Assembly (NCBI RefSeq): GCF_041262525.1
Contig: NZ_JBGCCK010000002.1
Location: forward strand, 62,001 to 126,000
DNA length: 64,000 nt
Direction of reading: 5' to 3'
DNA from: Streptacidiphilus sp041262525
Lineage (GTDB): Bacteria; Actinomycetota; Actinomycetes; Streptomycetales; Streptomycetaceae
The position numbers and the translations under genes were made by a program. Below, in pieces: positions 1-7,568 of this stretch (position 1 is its first letter; every line of letters starts with the position of its first letter). Below the pieces are notes generated by a model. The model was not told the origin of the DNA. It worked only from the letters and a program-made list of their open reading frames with translations, and ran no database searches.

Positions 1-998
1 CCGCAGAGCACCCAGGACGTGGCGGCCGCGGTGCGGGACGCGTGGGCGTGCTCGACCAGGCTGACCATCGCCGCGCCCATCGCGGCCACCGCGGCCGTGA
101 GCGGCAGGTGGGCGAGCATCCACTGCGCGGTGGCGGCCGGGGTCTGCCGCGGCTCGCGGTGGCCGGCGAAGTCGAAGTAGGTCCACCAGGCGCCGAAGCC
201 GACCACGACGGCGAGCAGCGCGACCGCGACGACGAGCACGCCGACCGGCTCGGCCGCGAGCCCGCTGACCACCCCGGTGACGGTCTCCCCCAGCACGATG
301 ATGATGAGCAGCCCGAACCGCTCGATCAGGGCGTCGGTGATGTTGAGCGTGACGTACGCGCCCGGCGTGGCTCCGAGGATCTCCGCGCCGAGGCCGACCA
401 GGTAGGCGAGATCGAGCAGCCCCCACGTCCAGACCCGGGCGGTGGCGGGGAGCAGTGCGCTTCCGGCGAGGATGACGGCGCAGAAGACGGTTCCGGCGAC
501 GAAGAGGCGGCTGGAACCGCGGTACTCGGGCCGGTCGCCACGGGAGGCCAGCAGCCACAGCACCGCCAGGACCGCGAACAGGATCCCTGCTGCGACGGCG
601 AATGCCCCTCCCCGCGCGCCGCCCGCCTCGGGGATGAAGGCTCCCAGGGGGACGAGGACCAGGATCTGGAGCAGGAAGGTGATCCGGGCCCGGGCGTCCT
701 CGTGGCCGTGCAACTCGTGGTGGAGACTCCCGTTGACCCAGGCGATCCACACCAGCCCGAACACCGCGGCGTACTCGCCGAGGCCACGCCAGGTGAGCTG
801 CCCCGCGAGATGGTGGGCCGCCTGCGCGACGAGGACGACGACCACCAGGTCGTAGAAGAGCTCCAGCGGGCCGACGACGCGCTCGCGCGGCTGCTCGCCG
901 TGGGCACGCGGCGGCTGCCACAGCTGGCGCAGCAACCGCCGCCGGAACGTCGGCTCGCCGCCGCTCACGGCGGGGGCGGGAGGGCCTTCGTCCGTCAT
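1..998 (-). CDS. Low temperature requirement protein A (LtrA)-like membrane protein, partial at window edge
   Basis: The minus strand is open from an ATG at 998 to the left edge, so about 332 residues are visible and the C-terminus is outside the window. After a charged N-terminus of about 38 residues comes the LtrA signature LELFYDLVVVVLVAQ, then alternating hydrophobic segments (for example FLLQILVLVPLGAFI and LLIIIVLGETVTGVVSG) typical of this polytopic membrane family. LtrA was named from a Listeria mutant unable to grow in the cold; its biochemical role is unknown. No partner gene is visible on this side. Family assignment is firm, function is not. Confidence 0.85.
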   Translation of the reverse strand, partial: MTDEGPPAPAVSGGEPTFRRRLLRQLWQPPRAHGEQPRERVVGPLELFYDLVVVVLVAQAAHHLAGQLTWRGLGEYAAVFGLVWIAWVNGSLHHELHGHEDARARITFLLQILVLVPLGAFIPEAGGARGGAFAVAAGILFAVLAVLWLLASRGDRPEYRGSSRLFVAGTVFCAVILAGSALLPATARVWTWGLLDLAYLVGLGAEILGATPGAYVTLNITDALIERFGLLIIIVLGETVTGVVSGLAAEPVGVLVVAVALLAVVVGFGAWWTYFDFAGHREPRQTPAATAQWMLAHLPLTAAVAAMGAAMVSLVEHAHASRTAAATSWVLC

Positions 999-1011
999 CC
1001 GGTGACGCTCC

Positions 1012-1479
1012 TCAGGGCGCGCAGGGCCGGGTTTCGGTCCAGTCGACCATCAGGCGGCGCTCGGCGAAGAACCACTCGCCGTCCTGCTTGACGAATTCGT
1101 CGAGATAGCGGATCGACGCGATCATGATCGTGCGCTCGGAGTCCGCGCCGAACGAGATGTGGTGGGCCAGGCAGTAGCTCTCGCCGCTTGCCCGTTCGCC
1201 GTCGAGGGAGACGGTGCTCTGGCCGTTGAAGTGGGTGGTGGCCCGGTAGGTGTTCAGGTTGTCGAACACCGGGGCGAGGGCCTCGCGGCCGTGCAGTTCC
1301 TGGGTCGGCTCGGCCGCGGTGGCGTCCATGTACACCAGGAAGCGGGTGTCCTCGGTGAACAGAGCCATCTGCCCCTTGGCGTCCCGACGGTCGGCGCAGT
1401 GCGCGTAGGCGTCGATCAACTCGCGGATGGCCAAGCGGTCGGCGGCCTGCTCGGGTGTGATCGAGGTGTGGGAGGACAT
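1012..1479 (-). CDS. SnoaL-like / NTF2-fold family protein
   Basis: A 155-residue protein read from the ATG at 1479, preceded by the purine run AAGGGGG. It opens with a helix (EQAADRLAIRELIDAYAHCAD) followed by DAKGQMALFTEDTRFLVY, the usual start of the SnoaL_4/NTF2-like alpha+beta cone fold; the length is standard. Members are small-molecule isomerases, dehydratases or hydroxylases, or ligand-binding proteins, so the substrate cannot be given. It is divergent from a TetR gene at 1573 with 93 bp between them, which makes it the likely target of that regulator. Confidence 0.85.
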   Translation of the reverse strand: MSSHTSITPEQAADRLAIRELIDAYAHCADRRDAKGQMALFTEDTRFLVYMDATAAEPTQELHGREALAPVFDNLNTYRATTHFNGQSTVSLDGERASGESYCLAHHISFGADSERTIMIASIRYLDEFVKQDGEWFFAERRLMVDWTETRPCAP

Positions 1480-1572
1480 GACGACCCCCTTCGTGAAACT
1501 ATTTGACATCTGTATAAGAGCACCGGTGGCGGGTCTCCCGCAACCGGGCGGAAGGAGCTGGAGGGCAGCGCT
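1480..1572. promoter_or_regulatory. Divergent promoter region between SnoaL-like gene and TetR gene
   Basis: Only 93 bp separate the two divergent starts. The AT-rich patch ATTTGACATCTGTATAAG (about 1501-1518) is unlike the surrounding GC-rich DNA and probably contains the promoter elements and the TetR binding site. No clean palindrome is visible, so the operator is not defined. Confidence 0.4.
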
Positions 1573-2172
1573 GTGAGCGGTCGGACCGACCCGCGCGTCA
1601 CGCGGACCACCAGCGCCCTTCGACAGGCCGTCGTGGAGCTCGCCTCGCAGCGGTCCGTCTCCCGGATCACGGTCGCCGAGTTGGCCGAGCGCGCGGGAGT
1701 CACCCGGGCGACCTTCTACAACCGCTACAGCACGCCGCTCGATCCGCTCATCGAGGTGCTCTACGCCGACTTGGAGTCGGGGCACCGGCTGGAGGACTGC
1801 CGCCGCGCCGAGGGGTACCCGGGCCCGGCGCTGCTGCGGCTGGCCGTCTCGGAGGTCGCCGACCACGTCGAGCGGTTCGCGGCCGTCTACCGCAACGCCC
1901 TCTCCGACCCAGCGGACCGCGGTGTCTACGACGCGATGGTGCGGCACTTCGGCGACTACGCACTCGACTTCCTGGCTCGCGTCGCCGGTCCCGGGCTTCC
2001 GGACGTCAGCCACCAGGTGATCGCGCAGTTCCTGGCGCACGGCTTCGCGGGAGCGATCAAGGCGTGGCTCAGCGATCCGGACGTCACCAAGGCGCAGCTC
2101 GTCGACGCGACCGTGGCGTGCGCGCCCGCCTGGTGGGCGGGCGCAGCCGAATCCCCGGGCCGGCCGCGGTAG
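1573..2172 (+). CDS. TetR/AcrR family transcriptional regulator
   Basis: A 199-residue protein from a GTG start with GGAGGGCAG upstream. Residues about 8-55 form a TetR DNA-binding domain (RITVAELAERAGVTRATFYNRY, split here as RITVAELAERAGV and TRATFYNRY), followed by a helical ligand-binding domain containing a C-terminal helix pattern (QVIAQFLAHGFAGAIKAWL) common to DhaS-like TetR proteins. It probably represses the divergent SnoaL-like gene and itself. The ligand is unknown. Confidence 0.9.
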   Translation: MSGRTDPRVTRTTSALRQAVVELASQRSVSRITVAELAERAGVTRATFYNRYSTPLDPLIEVLYADLESGHRLEDCRRAEGYPGPALLRLAVSEVADHVERFAAVYRNALSDPADRGVYDAMVRHFGDYALDFLARVAGPGLPDVSHQVIAQFLAHGFAGAIKAWLSDPDVTKAQLVDATVACAPAWWAGAAESPGRPR

Positions 2173-2295
2173 GACGAGCCGGCGCGGCGAGTCAGGAACG
2201 AGCGGCGGTTCGTGGCGGAATCGAGCACGGACCTGTTTCAACTACCTTTCACGGGAGTGGTGATCGGTCCGGTCGTGCGCGGTTCTGGTGAGGTG

Positions 2296-2700
2296 TCAGT
2301 CCTGCGGGGCAGGGCTGCCGTCGGGGGCGCGGCGGGCTCGGATGGTCGCGGTCAGCTGCAGGCGCCGCGCCGCCACGCCCTTGAGCTTGGTGACTCCATG
2401 GGCGTAGCGGTCCACGGTCGCGGTGGCCTCGACGGCGATCTCGTCCCCGTCGACCTCGGCCTTGGACACCGTGAACGTGACCGGTACCCGTACGCCGTGG
2501 GCGGTCAGGTGCCCCTGGAGGGCCCACGCGCCGGCCTGGTCCAGTTCCGCGGCGGTCGAGGCGAACCTGATGTCCGGGTAGGTGTCGGTGTCCAGCAGGA
2601 CGCTGGACAGGACCTGGCTGTCCCGCCTCTTGTTGCCGGTGTCGAAGCTGGCCGCGTCGGCGATGGCGTACTGGCCCGGCTCCGGCGTTGCGGTGGTCAT
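2296..2700 (-). CDS. YceI family protein, N-terminally shortened
   Basis: A 134-residue protein starting at the ATG at 2700 (GGAGGTCGTC upstream). From residue 13 it matches YceI lipocalin-like proteins: ASFDTGNKRRD, then DTDTYPDIRFAST, a beta-rich core with VTFTVSKAEVDGDEI, and DRYAHGVTKLKG. YceI proteins bind polyisoprenoid-type amphiphiles in an extended beta barrel and are normally about 170-190 residues. Here the opening GQYAI is joined almost directly to ADAASFDTG; the first strands, including the usual H-S-x-x-x-F and F-x-G-x-F signatures, are absent. The reading frame is intact, so this looks like an in-frame deletion of about 45 residues. Whether it folds is uncertain. Confidence 0.8.
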   Translation of the reverse strand: MTTATPEPGQYAIADAASFDTGNKRRDSQVLSSVLLDTDTYPDIRFASTAAELDQAGAWALQGHLTAHGVRVPVTFTVSKAEVDGDEIAVEATATVDRYAHGVTKLKGVAARRLQLTATIRARRAPDGSPAPQD

Positions 2701-2716
2701 GACGACCTCCTATGAG

Positions 2717-2765
2717 TTGAACCCTTCAAGTCGAACCCTAGACCCTTTGACTTGAAGCTTCAAGT
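2717..2765. promoter_or_regulatory. Two TTGAA/TTCAA palindromic operators upstream of the YceI gene
   Basis: Two palindromes sit 35 bp apart centre to centre: TTGAACCCTTCAA at 2717-2729 and ACTTGAAGCTTCAAGT at 2750-2765 (16 bp, perfect). The second overlaps a possible minus-strand -35 (TTGAAG, 17 bp spacer, TAGGGT) for the YceI gene. Such short AT-richer palindromes are typical MarR-family sites, and MarR genes often sit divergently to yceI. None is recognisable here, so the regulator would have to be encoded elsewhere or has been lost. Confidence 0.6.
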
Positions 2766-2766
2766 T

Positions 2767-3014
2767 ATACTCGCCCTATGCGCGCAACTCGCTCTACGAG
2801 GCCCTCGTGCGCGCCGCACATGGAGGCGGCCCCTGCCTCGTTCGGGGGAGAGCCGAGACAGGGACCGCCGTTCGTGCGCTCCGCTCAGTCGGCGGAGCGG
2901 GTGCGCCATCCCGCCCGAACACGTCCAGGCCGCGCTTGAGGCCGTCACCGACTGCCCGGCCTCGGCGGTGCGCCGCCTGGCGAGATCGGGCCTGGGCCCC
3001 CAGCCCGGTCGGTG
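2767..3014. other. Gene-less stretch downstream of operators; possible remnant
   Basis: These 248 bp hold no open frame that looks like a protein along its length. Short protein-like fragments occur on the plus strand: NSLYEALVRAA near 2785-2815 and PPEHVQAALEAVTDCPASAV near 2910-2970, in different frames. This is compatible with the decayed remains of a divergent regulator gene, but no family is recognisable. Confidence 0.25.
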
Positions 3015-4178
3015 TCAGTCGACGGGGCCGAGAATCCGTTTGCGCGGCTCGCCCGGGCCCGCACCTTTGTCCGTGTCCTCGCCGGCTGGGCGGTTGCGGG
3101 GCGTGCCCAGGTTCTGCCGGACCGAGTCCAGGATGGTCAGTCCCTGGCCGACCAGACCGGCGGCGATCTGCCCCAAACCGTCGGCGCCGTTCAGCACGTT
3201 GACGTTGGCGCCCGCGAGGCCGCCTGCGGCCTCCTTGACGATCAGCGGCAGCTGGTCGATCAGCAGCCGGTCCAAGGCCACCCGGTCGTGGGACGCCGCC
3301 GCCTCCGCCTGGATCTTCATCCGCGCGGCGTCGGCCAGGGCCAGCACCCGGATCCGCTCCGCCTCCGCCTCGGCGGGGCGCACCACCTCCGCCACCAACT
3401 GCTGCTGCCGCAACTCCGCCGCCCGCTGCGCCAGTTCGGTCTGCGCCGTCAGCACCTCCTGCTGCGCGTGCGCGGCGGCGAGCGGCCCGGCCTGGGCGGC
3501 CGCCGCCTGGGCGCGGTCGACCTCCGCGTTGTACTGCGCCTTGACGACGGCGGTCTGCCGGGCGTACTCGGCCTGGTTCCTGGCGGCGGCCTGCTCCGCC
3601 TCGGCGGAGGCCTGGGTGGCCGCAGCCTGCGCGATCTTCGCCTGGCGCTGGATCGCGGCCTGGTGCGGGGCGGCCATCGCCGCGATGTAGCCGGTCTGAC
3701 CGTCGTCGATCGACTGGATCTGCAGCGAGTCGACGATCAGGCCGATCCGGCCCATCTCGGCCTTCGAGGTGTCCAGTACCTCGCTGGCCAGCTTCTGCCG
3801 CTCGGTGACGATCTCCTCGACCGTCATCGACCCGATGATCGACCGCAGGTGACCGGCGAAGATCCGTCCGGTCAGCACCGACATCTGGTCCTGGTCGGAC
3901 AGGAACCGCTGCCCGGCGTTGATGATGCTCTCGGTGTCGTTGCCCACCTTGAACGCGATCACCGCGCGGACTGTCAGCGCGATGCCCTGATGGGTCACGC
4001 AGTTCTCGTCGACTTCCGCCTCGCACATCGCCAGCGTCAGGAAACGGGTCTTGCGCAGGACCGGCAGGACGAACGCGCCGTGGCCGGTCACCACGCGGAA
4101 CGGCGCGTTTCCCATGCCGCGGCGGCCTCCGGAGATCAGCATCGCCTGGTCGGGGGCCGGAACACGATAGCCGAACAT
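3015..4178 (-). CDS. Flotillin-like SPFH (band 7) domain protein
   Basis: A 387-residue protein. I chose the ATG at 4178 because GAGGTG lies 6 bp before it; an in-frame ATG at 4184 would leave no spacing. The N-terminus MFGYRVPAPDQAMLISGG begins directly with the SPFH fold (VLRKTRFLTLAMCEAEVDE, GIALTVRAVIAFKV) without a preceding transmembrane helix, as in flotillins. After residue 200 a long Ala/Gln/Glu-rich coiled coil (AAATQASAEAEQAAARNQAE, AELRQQQLVAEVVRPAEAEA) leads to a Gly-rich C-terminal segment. Flotillins scaffold membrane microdomains and attach by acylation or monotopic insertion. No NfeD partner is adjacent. Confidence 0.88.
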   Translation of the reverse strand: MFGYRVPAPDQAMLISGGRRGMGNAPFRVVTGHGAFVLPVLRKTRFLTLAMCEAEVDENCVTHQGIALTVRAVIAFKVGNDTESIINAGQRFLSDQDQMSVLTGRIFAGHLRSIIGSMTVEEIVTERQKLASEVLDTSKAEMGRIGLIVDSLQIQSIDDGQTGYIAAMAAPHQAAIQRQAKIAQAAATQASAEAEQAAARNQAEYARQTAVVKAQYNAEVDRAQAAAAQAGPLAAAHAQQEVLTAQTELAQRAAELRQQQLVAEVVRPAEAEAERIRVLALADAARMKIQAEAAASHDRVALDRLLIDQLPLIVKEAAGGLAGANVNVLNGADGLGQIAAGLVGQGLTILDSVRQNLGTPRNRPAGEDTDKGAGPGEPRKRILGPVD

Positions 4179-4500
4179 GATCATCACCTCGGTCGGCAGC
4201 ACCCCGCCGGGTTCTGATCGGGCCGTCGGGTGACGACCCGTTCCTCCGGGCGGCGCTCGGCTCACGGACCTCGATCGGACCTCGATCGGAGCACGGCCGG
4301 GCGCCACCCCGGGCCGAAGGGGAATCCACCGTGGATGGCATGCCGATTCGGAGACCAGAGGTGTGTCACCCTCCATCGTGCACCCACGGAAGCGCCAGGG
4401 CGCCGGGCTTCCGACGGCATTCCGTGGTGGGGCGGGAGTAGCGTGGGTGATGTGGAGTCGCGTTCGCTCCCCGCCCAACCGAACGGAAGCGGGAGGAGCC
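4179..4500. other. 322-bp divergent intergenic region with an 11-bp tandem repeat
   Basis: The region between the SPFH gene and the small gene at 4501 contains GGACCTCGATC twice in direct tandem at 4266-4287 followed by GGA. Each unit contains the palindromic core CGATCG with one base missing (TCGATC), so it may be a regulator site or slippage product. I see no coding potential with a credible start. Confidence 0.4.
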
Positions 4501-4758
4501 GTGGAAGACCAGCAGTTGCCCCCGCTCGGATTCGCCGATGTCCGGATCATCGCCGCCACCCCGGACGCCGCACGCCAGGTCGCGCTCCTGTTGCGCAGCG
4601 CGTTCGTCAGCACCGAGCAGCGCAGCTACCCGACCGGCGAGGACGGGACGGGTACGAGGCTTCACCTCAGCGTGGACACCACCCGCGCTCCCGAGGCGCC
4701 TGAACCGATCCCCGACCGTTCGTCCGGCGGTGACCACCCGCACCCGGGCGAGGTCTGA
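4501..4758 (+). CDS. Small hypothetical protein (85 aa)
   Basis: The GTG at 4501 is preceded by GGGAGGAGCC, a strong ribosome site; an earlier in-frame ATG at 4363 would add low-complexity sequence. The protein reads FADVRIIAATPDAARQVALL, then a Ser/Thr-rich stretch ending LHLSVDTTRAP and an acidic, Pro-rich disordered tail. The pattern suggests one small alpha/beta unit. I recognise no family. It lies directly upstream of a DUF5994 gene in the same direction and may belong to the same transcription unit. Confidence 0.6.
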   Translation: MEDQQLPPLGFADVRIIAATPDAARQVALLLRSAFVSTEQRSYPTGEDGTGTRLHLSVDTTRAPEAPEPIPDRSSGGDHPHPGEV

Positions 4759-4938
4759 CCCGAACGCGAGCTGCCCGATCCGGTGCGGATCGGCGGCCCG
4801 GGTCTGGTCCGTTGTGCCACGGCGCGGAGTACCGTGGAGTTACCGAGGGTATTCCGAGCACCGGCTGCATTGCCCCTGTCGTTCTCGGCGAACGCCGACG
4901 CCGGGCTCGCGCGCGGGCCCGGGGACAGGACGCGCACC

Positions 4939-5559
4939 ATGTCCGTGTCACTCCTGCGGCTGCCCCCGGCAGCCCTGCCGCCGCCCCGCAGGGAAGCATC
5001 GGCGTTGCGGCTCTCGTTGCGTCCGACCGGTGTCCCCGGCGACCTGCCCGTGGGCGCCCTGGACGGCGCCTGGTGGCCGCGCTCCGACGACCTCCTGCGT
5101 GAACTGCCGTCGCTGGTAGCCACGTTGGACCGCGTGTGGGGGCGGATCACCCGGGTCAACGTCAATCCGCGTCACTGGCAAACGCTGCCGCGCGAGATCC
5201 CGGTCCAGGGCCATGTGGTCAAGGTCGGCTGGTTCACGACCGAGCTGGACCCGCACAAGCTCCTGCTCCTCTCCTACCGCCTCGGCCGCTGGGACCTGCT
5301 GGTCATCCCGCCGGAGACCAACCCCGAGGCCGCCGCGCGGCTGATGTCCGCCGCCACCGACCCGGCCGGCGCTCCGTCCGCGAGCGCACTGATCGCCGCC
5401 GAACGCGGCCGTCACGACGGGCTCCTCGCCGGGTTCGCACCCGGCGACCCGGGCGCGGAATCCGCGTGGGAGTCCGAGGGCGGCGCGGCGCTGATCGGCG
5501 CGCGGGCGATCCCCCTGATCATGCCCGTCGGCCTCCAGCGCGCCTCCGCGGGCAGGTGA
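4939..5559 (+). CDS. DUF5994 family protein, copy 1
   Basis: A 206-residue protein; the ATG at 4939 follows GGACAGGA. The core LDGAWWPRSDDLLRELPSLV, then WGRITRVNVNPRHW, HVVKVGWFTTELDPHKLLLL and RWDLLVIPPETNPEAAARLM is the DUF5994 pattern I know from streptomycetes. No enzyme activity is established. The protein has no signal peptide or membrane helix. A paralogue follows at 5947, with about 45 percent identity by eye over the core, so the pair came from a local duplication or is an old two-component set. Confidence 0.75.
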   Translation: MSVSLLRLPPAALPPPRREASALRLSLRPTGVPGDLPVGALDGAWWPRSDDLLRELPSLVATLDRVWGRITRVNVNPRHWQTLPREIPVQGHVVKVGWFTTELDPHKLLLLSYRLGRWDLLVIPPETNPEAAARLMSAATDPAGAPSASALIAAERGRHDGLLAGFAPGDPGAESAWESEGGAALIGARAIPLIMPVGLQRASAGR

Positions 5560-5564
5560 GCACC

Positions 5565-5735
5565 ATGACCACCCTGTTCACGCTCCTCGTGATCGCGGCC
5601 ATGATCGGCGTCGGCGTCCTGCTGATCCAGCTGGCCAACGCCCGGCACACCGCGCTCTCGGCAGCAGCCAAGCCGCACCACCGGCGCCTTCGACGCCACG
5701 GTGCGACAGCCGCGCACACACTCCGGCGCCCCTGA
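5565..5735 (+). CDS. Small single-pass membrane peptide (56 aa)
   Basis: The ATG at 5565 lies 5 bp after the DUF5994 stop, with GGTGAG just upstream; an in-frame GTG at 5556 overlapping the stop codon is an alternative start. Residues 4-24 (LFTLLVIAAMIGVGVLLIQL) form one hydrophobic helix, followed by a short basic cytoplasmic-type tail rich in Arg and His. Its tight coupling to the preceding gene argues that it is expressed. No family is recognised. Confidence 0.55.
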   Translation: MTTLFTLLVIAAMIGVGVLLIQLANARHTALSAAAKPHHRRLRRHGATAAHTLRRP

Positions 5736-5764
5736 CCGACCGGGCCGTCGGCGAACCGGGGCCG

Positions 5765-5801
5765 TCCCGGCCGAGCAGACTTCCTGTCGACTCGGCCGGG
5801 A
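5765..5801 (+). terminator. Hairpin between the two DUF5994 units
   Basis: TCCCGGCCGAG (5765-5775) pairs perfectly with CTCGGCCGGGA (5791-5801) across a 15-nt loop. No T-run follows, as is common for actinobacterial terminators. It separates the 4501-5735 unit from the gene at 5947. Confidence 0.5.
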
Positions 5802-5946
5802 TGGTCCTGGCCATGTGCCACCCGACAGCAGGAAGCGTGCCCGGTCGGCTGACCCTTCCCGCTCCGCTCCGCGAACCGGCGCAACCTGCGCCGGGGACGG
5901 CACGGCCGCGACCTTCGGGACGCGGCCACTCAGAGAGGTCGACATC

Positions 5947-6498
5947 ATGACCACGAACACCGCCGTCCCCGCGCTCCCCACCCGTCCGCAGGCCCGCCCC
6001 TCGCTGCGGCTGGCCCTGACACCCGACGGCCCCCGGCCCAGGCTCGATGGCGCGTGGTGGCCGCACTCGCGCAACCTTGCCGCGCAACTCCCGGATCTCA
6101 TCGCAGAGTTGGATCGCACCTGGGGCCGGATCACCCGAGCCGCCGTCCACGACACCGCCTGGACGCAGCTGCGCCACAGCGTCCCGACCGGATCCCACGA
6201 CATCCGCGTGAACTGGTACGACTCCGCCCACGACCCGCACGCGATCACCCTCTTCTCCTACCGCATCGGGGAGTGGGAGCTGCTCGTGGTCCCGCCGGAG
6301 ACCGCTCCCTGGCGGGCGAAGCAGCTCATGACCGCCGCCGCACACCCCGGCAACCAGCGGACCGCCCGCGCGCTCCTCACCCACGGGCCCGCGGAACCGT
6401 CCCCGGACACCGCACCGCGCGATCGCATCCACATCCGCACCCGGCACGCTCACGACCCCGACCCCGAGCCCGCCGCCGCCGCCGCCGCTGGACGCTGA
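5947..6498 (+). CDS. DUF5994 family protein, copy 2
   Basis: A 183-residue paralogue of the gene at 4939. The same landmarks recur: LDGAWWPHSRNLAAQLPDLI, WGRITRAAVHDTAW, RVNWYDSAHDPHAITLFSYR and WELLVVPPETAPWRAKQLM. Its C-terminal 40 residues are replaced by a charged, Asp/Pro/Ala-rich disordered tail (DPDPEPAAAAAAG) with no counterpart in copy 1. The upstream gap of about 200 bp with a hairpin suggests its own promoter. Function unknown. Confidence 0.75.
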   Translation: MTTNTAVPALPTRPQARPSLRLALTPDGPRPRLDGAWWPHSRNLAAQLPDLIAELDRTWGRITRAAVHDTAWTQLRHSVPTGSHDIRVNWYDSAHDPHAITLFSYRIGEWELLVVPPETAPWRAKQLMTAAAHPGNQRTARALLTHGPAEPSPDTAPRDRIHIRTRHAHDPDPEPAAAAAAGR

Positions 6499-6529
6499 CC
6501 GCGTTCAGCAGTCCCCACGAGGTGAAGTC

Positions 6530-6721
6530 ATGACCAGCACCATCGAGGTCTACATCGACAACTCCGGAGAGTGGCGCTTCCGGCTGACTGGCATCCGCGG
6601 CGAGACCATCGCCGCCAGCAATGCGTTCACCTCGGAGCTCGCCTGCCTGGCCGGGGTCGCCGCCCTGCAGACCAGCGCCGTCGATGCGCAGGTCACCGTC
6701 ATCGCCCCTTCCGCCATGTAG
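6530..6721 (+). CDS. Small DUF1508 (YegP-like) domain protein (63 aa)
   Basis: The ATG at 6530 has GAGGTGAAGTC upstream. The sequence IEVYIDNSGEWRFRLTGIRG, then ETIAASNAFTSELACLAGVAALQ follows the DUF1508 pattern (F-x-I/V-Y-x-D-x-x-G-x-W/F-R-F-R-L, then a Gly-Glu turn and a helix), a two-strand-plus-helix module found alone or doubled in YegP-type proteins. Function of the family is unknown. It follows DUF5994 copy 2 by 31 bp in the same direction. Confidence 0.65.
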   Translation: MTSTIEVYIDNSGEWRFRLTGIRGETIAASNAFTSELACLAGVAALQTSAVDAQVTVIAPSAM

Positions 6722-6829
6722 GCAACCGCCCCCGACCGGACAGCAGGGGCCGCGCCACCGGACCGAAGACGACGGCGGCGCGGCTCCTGTCCGACTGCAT
6801 GAACGTGCAGACCTGAGTGGAGGGCGTCG

Positions 6830-7408
6830 TCAGCGGGTGGCGTGGTAGCGGAGACCGTCCATCAGGAGGTCGAGGAGGCGGGCCATCCGGGCATGGTGCT
6901 CCGGGGTGGTGGCGGCGAGTGACAGGCCGCTGAGGCTGAACAGCACGTCGGACGGCTCGACGTCCGCGCGCAGGATGCCCGCCGCTGTACCGGCCCGCAG
7001 GAGTTCGGTGATCGCGGCGGTCAGCATCGCCCGGCTGTGCGAGAACGGGTCGCCCCCGGAGGCGATCAGGGCGCGCAGCGCGTCGGACATGCCGCGCTTC
7101 GTGGACATGTAGTGGACGAAGCCGTCCATCCAGGCGCGCAACGCGGCGTCAGGCTCCCTGGCACTCAGGAGCTCCGCGGCGGAGTCGCAGAGTTTCGCGA
7201 GTTCGCTGCGGTAGGCCGCCTCCACGAGTTCCTCGCGAGTGGCGAAGTGGCGATAGAGGGTGCCGATGCCCACCCCTGCCTCCTTCGCGATCGCGTCGAG
7301 CGTCACGTCCGGCCCGTCCTGGGCGAAGGCCCGCGCGGCCACCTCGATCAGTCGGTCGCGATTGCGGCGCGCGTCGGCGCGCAGCGGCCGGGGGTCGGCG
7401 GTGGTCAC
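6830..7408 (-). CDS. TetR/AcrR family transcriptional regulator
   Basis: A 192-residue protein from the GTG at 7408, 7 bp after GGAGG. Residues about 10-60 are the helix-turn-helix domain (VTLDAIAKEAGVGIGTLYRH, then FATREELVEA); the rest matches the SACE_7040-type TetR ligand domain (FVHYMSTKRGMSDALRALI). It is divergent from a short-chain dehydrogenase gene, and two copies of one palindrome lie between them, so autoregulation plus repression of the dehydrogenase is likely. Confidence 0.92.
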   Translation of the reverse strand: MTTADPRPLRADARRNRDRLIEVAARAFAQDGPDVTLDAIAKEAGVGIGTLYRHFATREELVEAAYRSELAKLCDSAAELLSAREPDAALRAWMDGFVHYMSTKRGMSDALRALIASGGDPFSHSRAMLTAAITELLRAGTAAGILRADVEPSDVLFSLSGLSLAATTPEHHARMARLLDLLMDGLRYHATR

Positions 7409-7452
7409 GGTGATTCCTCCTTCTGGCCCTCGAAGGGGCAGACGGGCTTGCA

Positions 7453-7500
7453 AGCGGAGGATCCTCCGCTTAGTCTCGAGATATGCGGAGGGTCCTCCGG
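7453..7500. promoter_or_regulatory. Pair of TetR-type operators
   Basis: AGCGGAGGATCCTCCGCT (7453-7470) is a perfect 18-bp palindrome. GCGGAGGGTCCTCCGG (7485-7500) repeats it with a centre change. The copies are 31 bp apart centre to centre, in the 160-bp gap between the TetR gene and the SDR gene, as expected for two TetR dimers. Confidence 0.75.
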
Positions 7501-7568
7501 TTCTCAGTCTACCGGCCGCACCCCCCCGCGCCCCAGCTCCGGGCACACCCAGCCAGACGGGAACCACC

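Noticed and set aside
2752..3690. Plus-strand frame of 312 codons across the start of the SPFH gene
   Set aside because: Most of it is antisense to the SPFH coiled coil and reads as Ala/Ser/Arg repeats; only a short fragment before 3015 looks protein-like.
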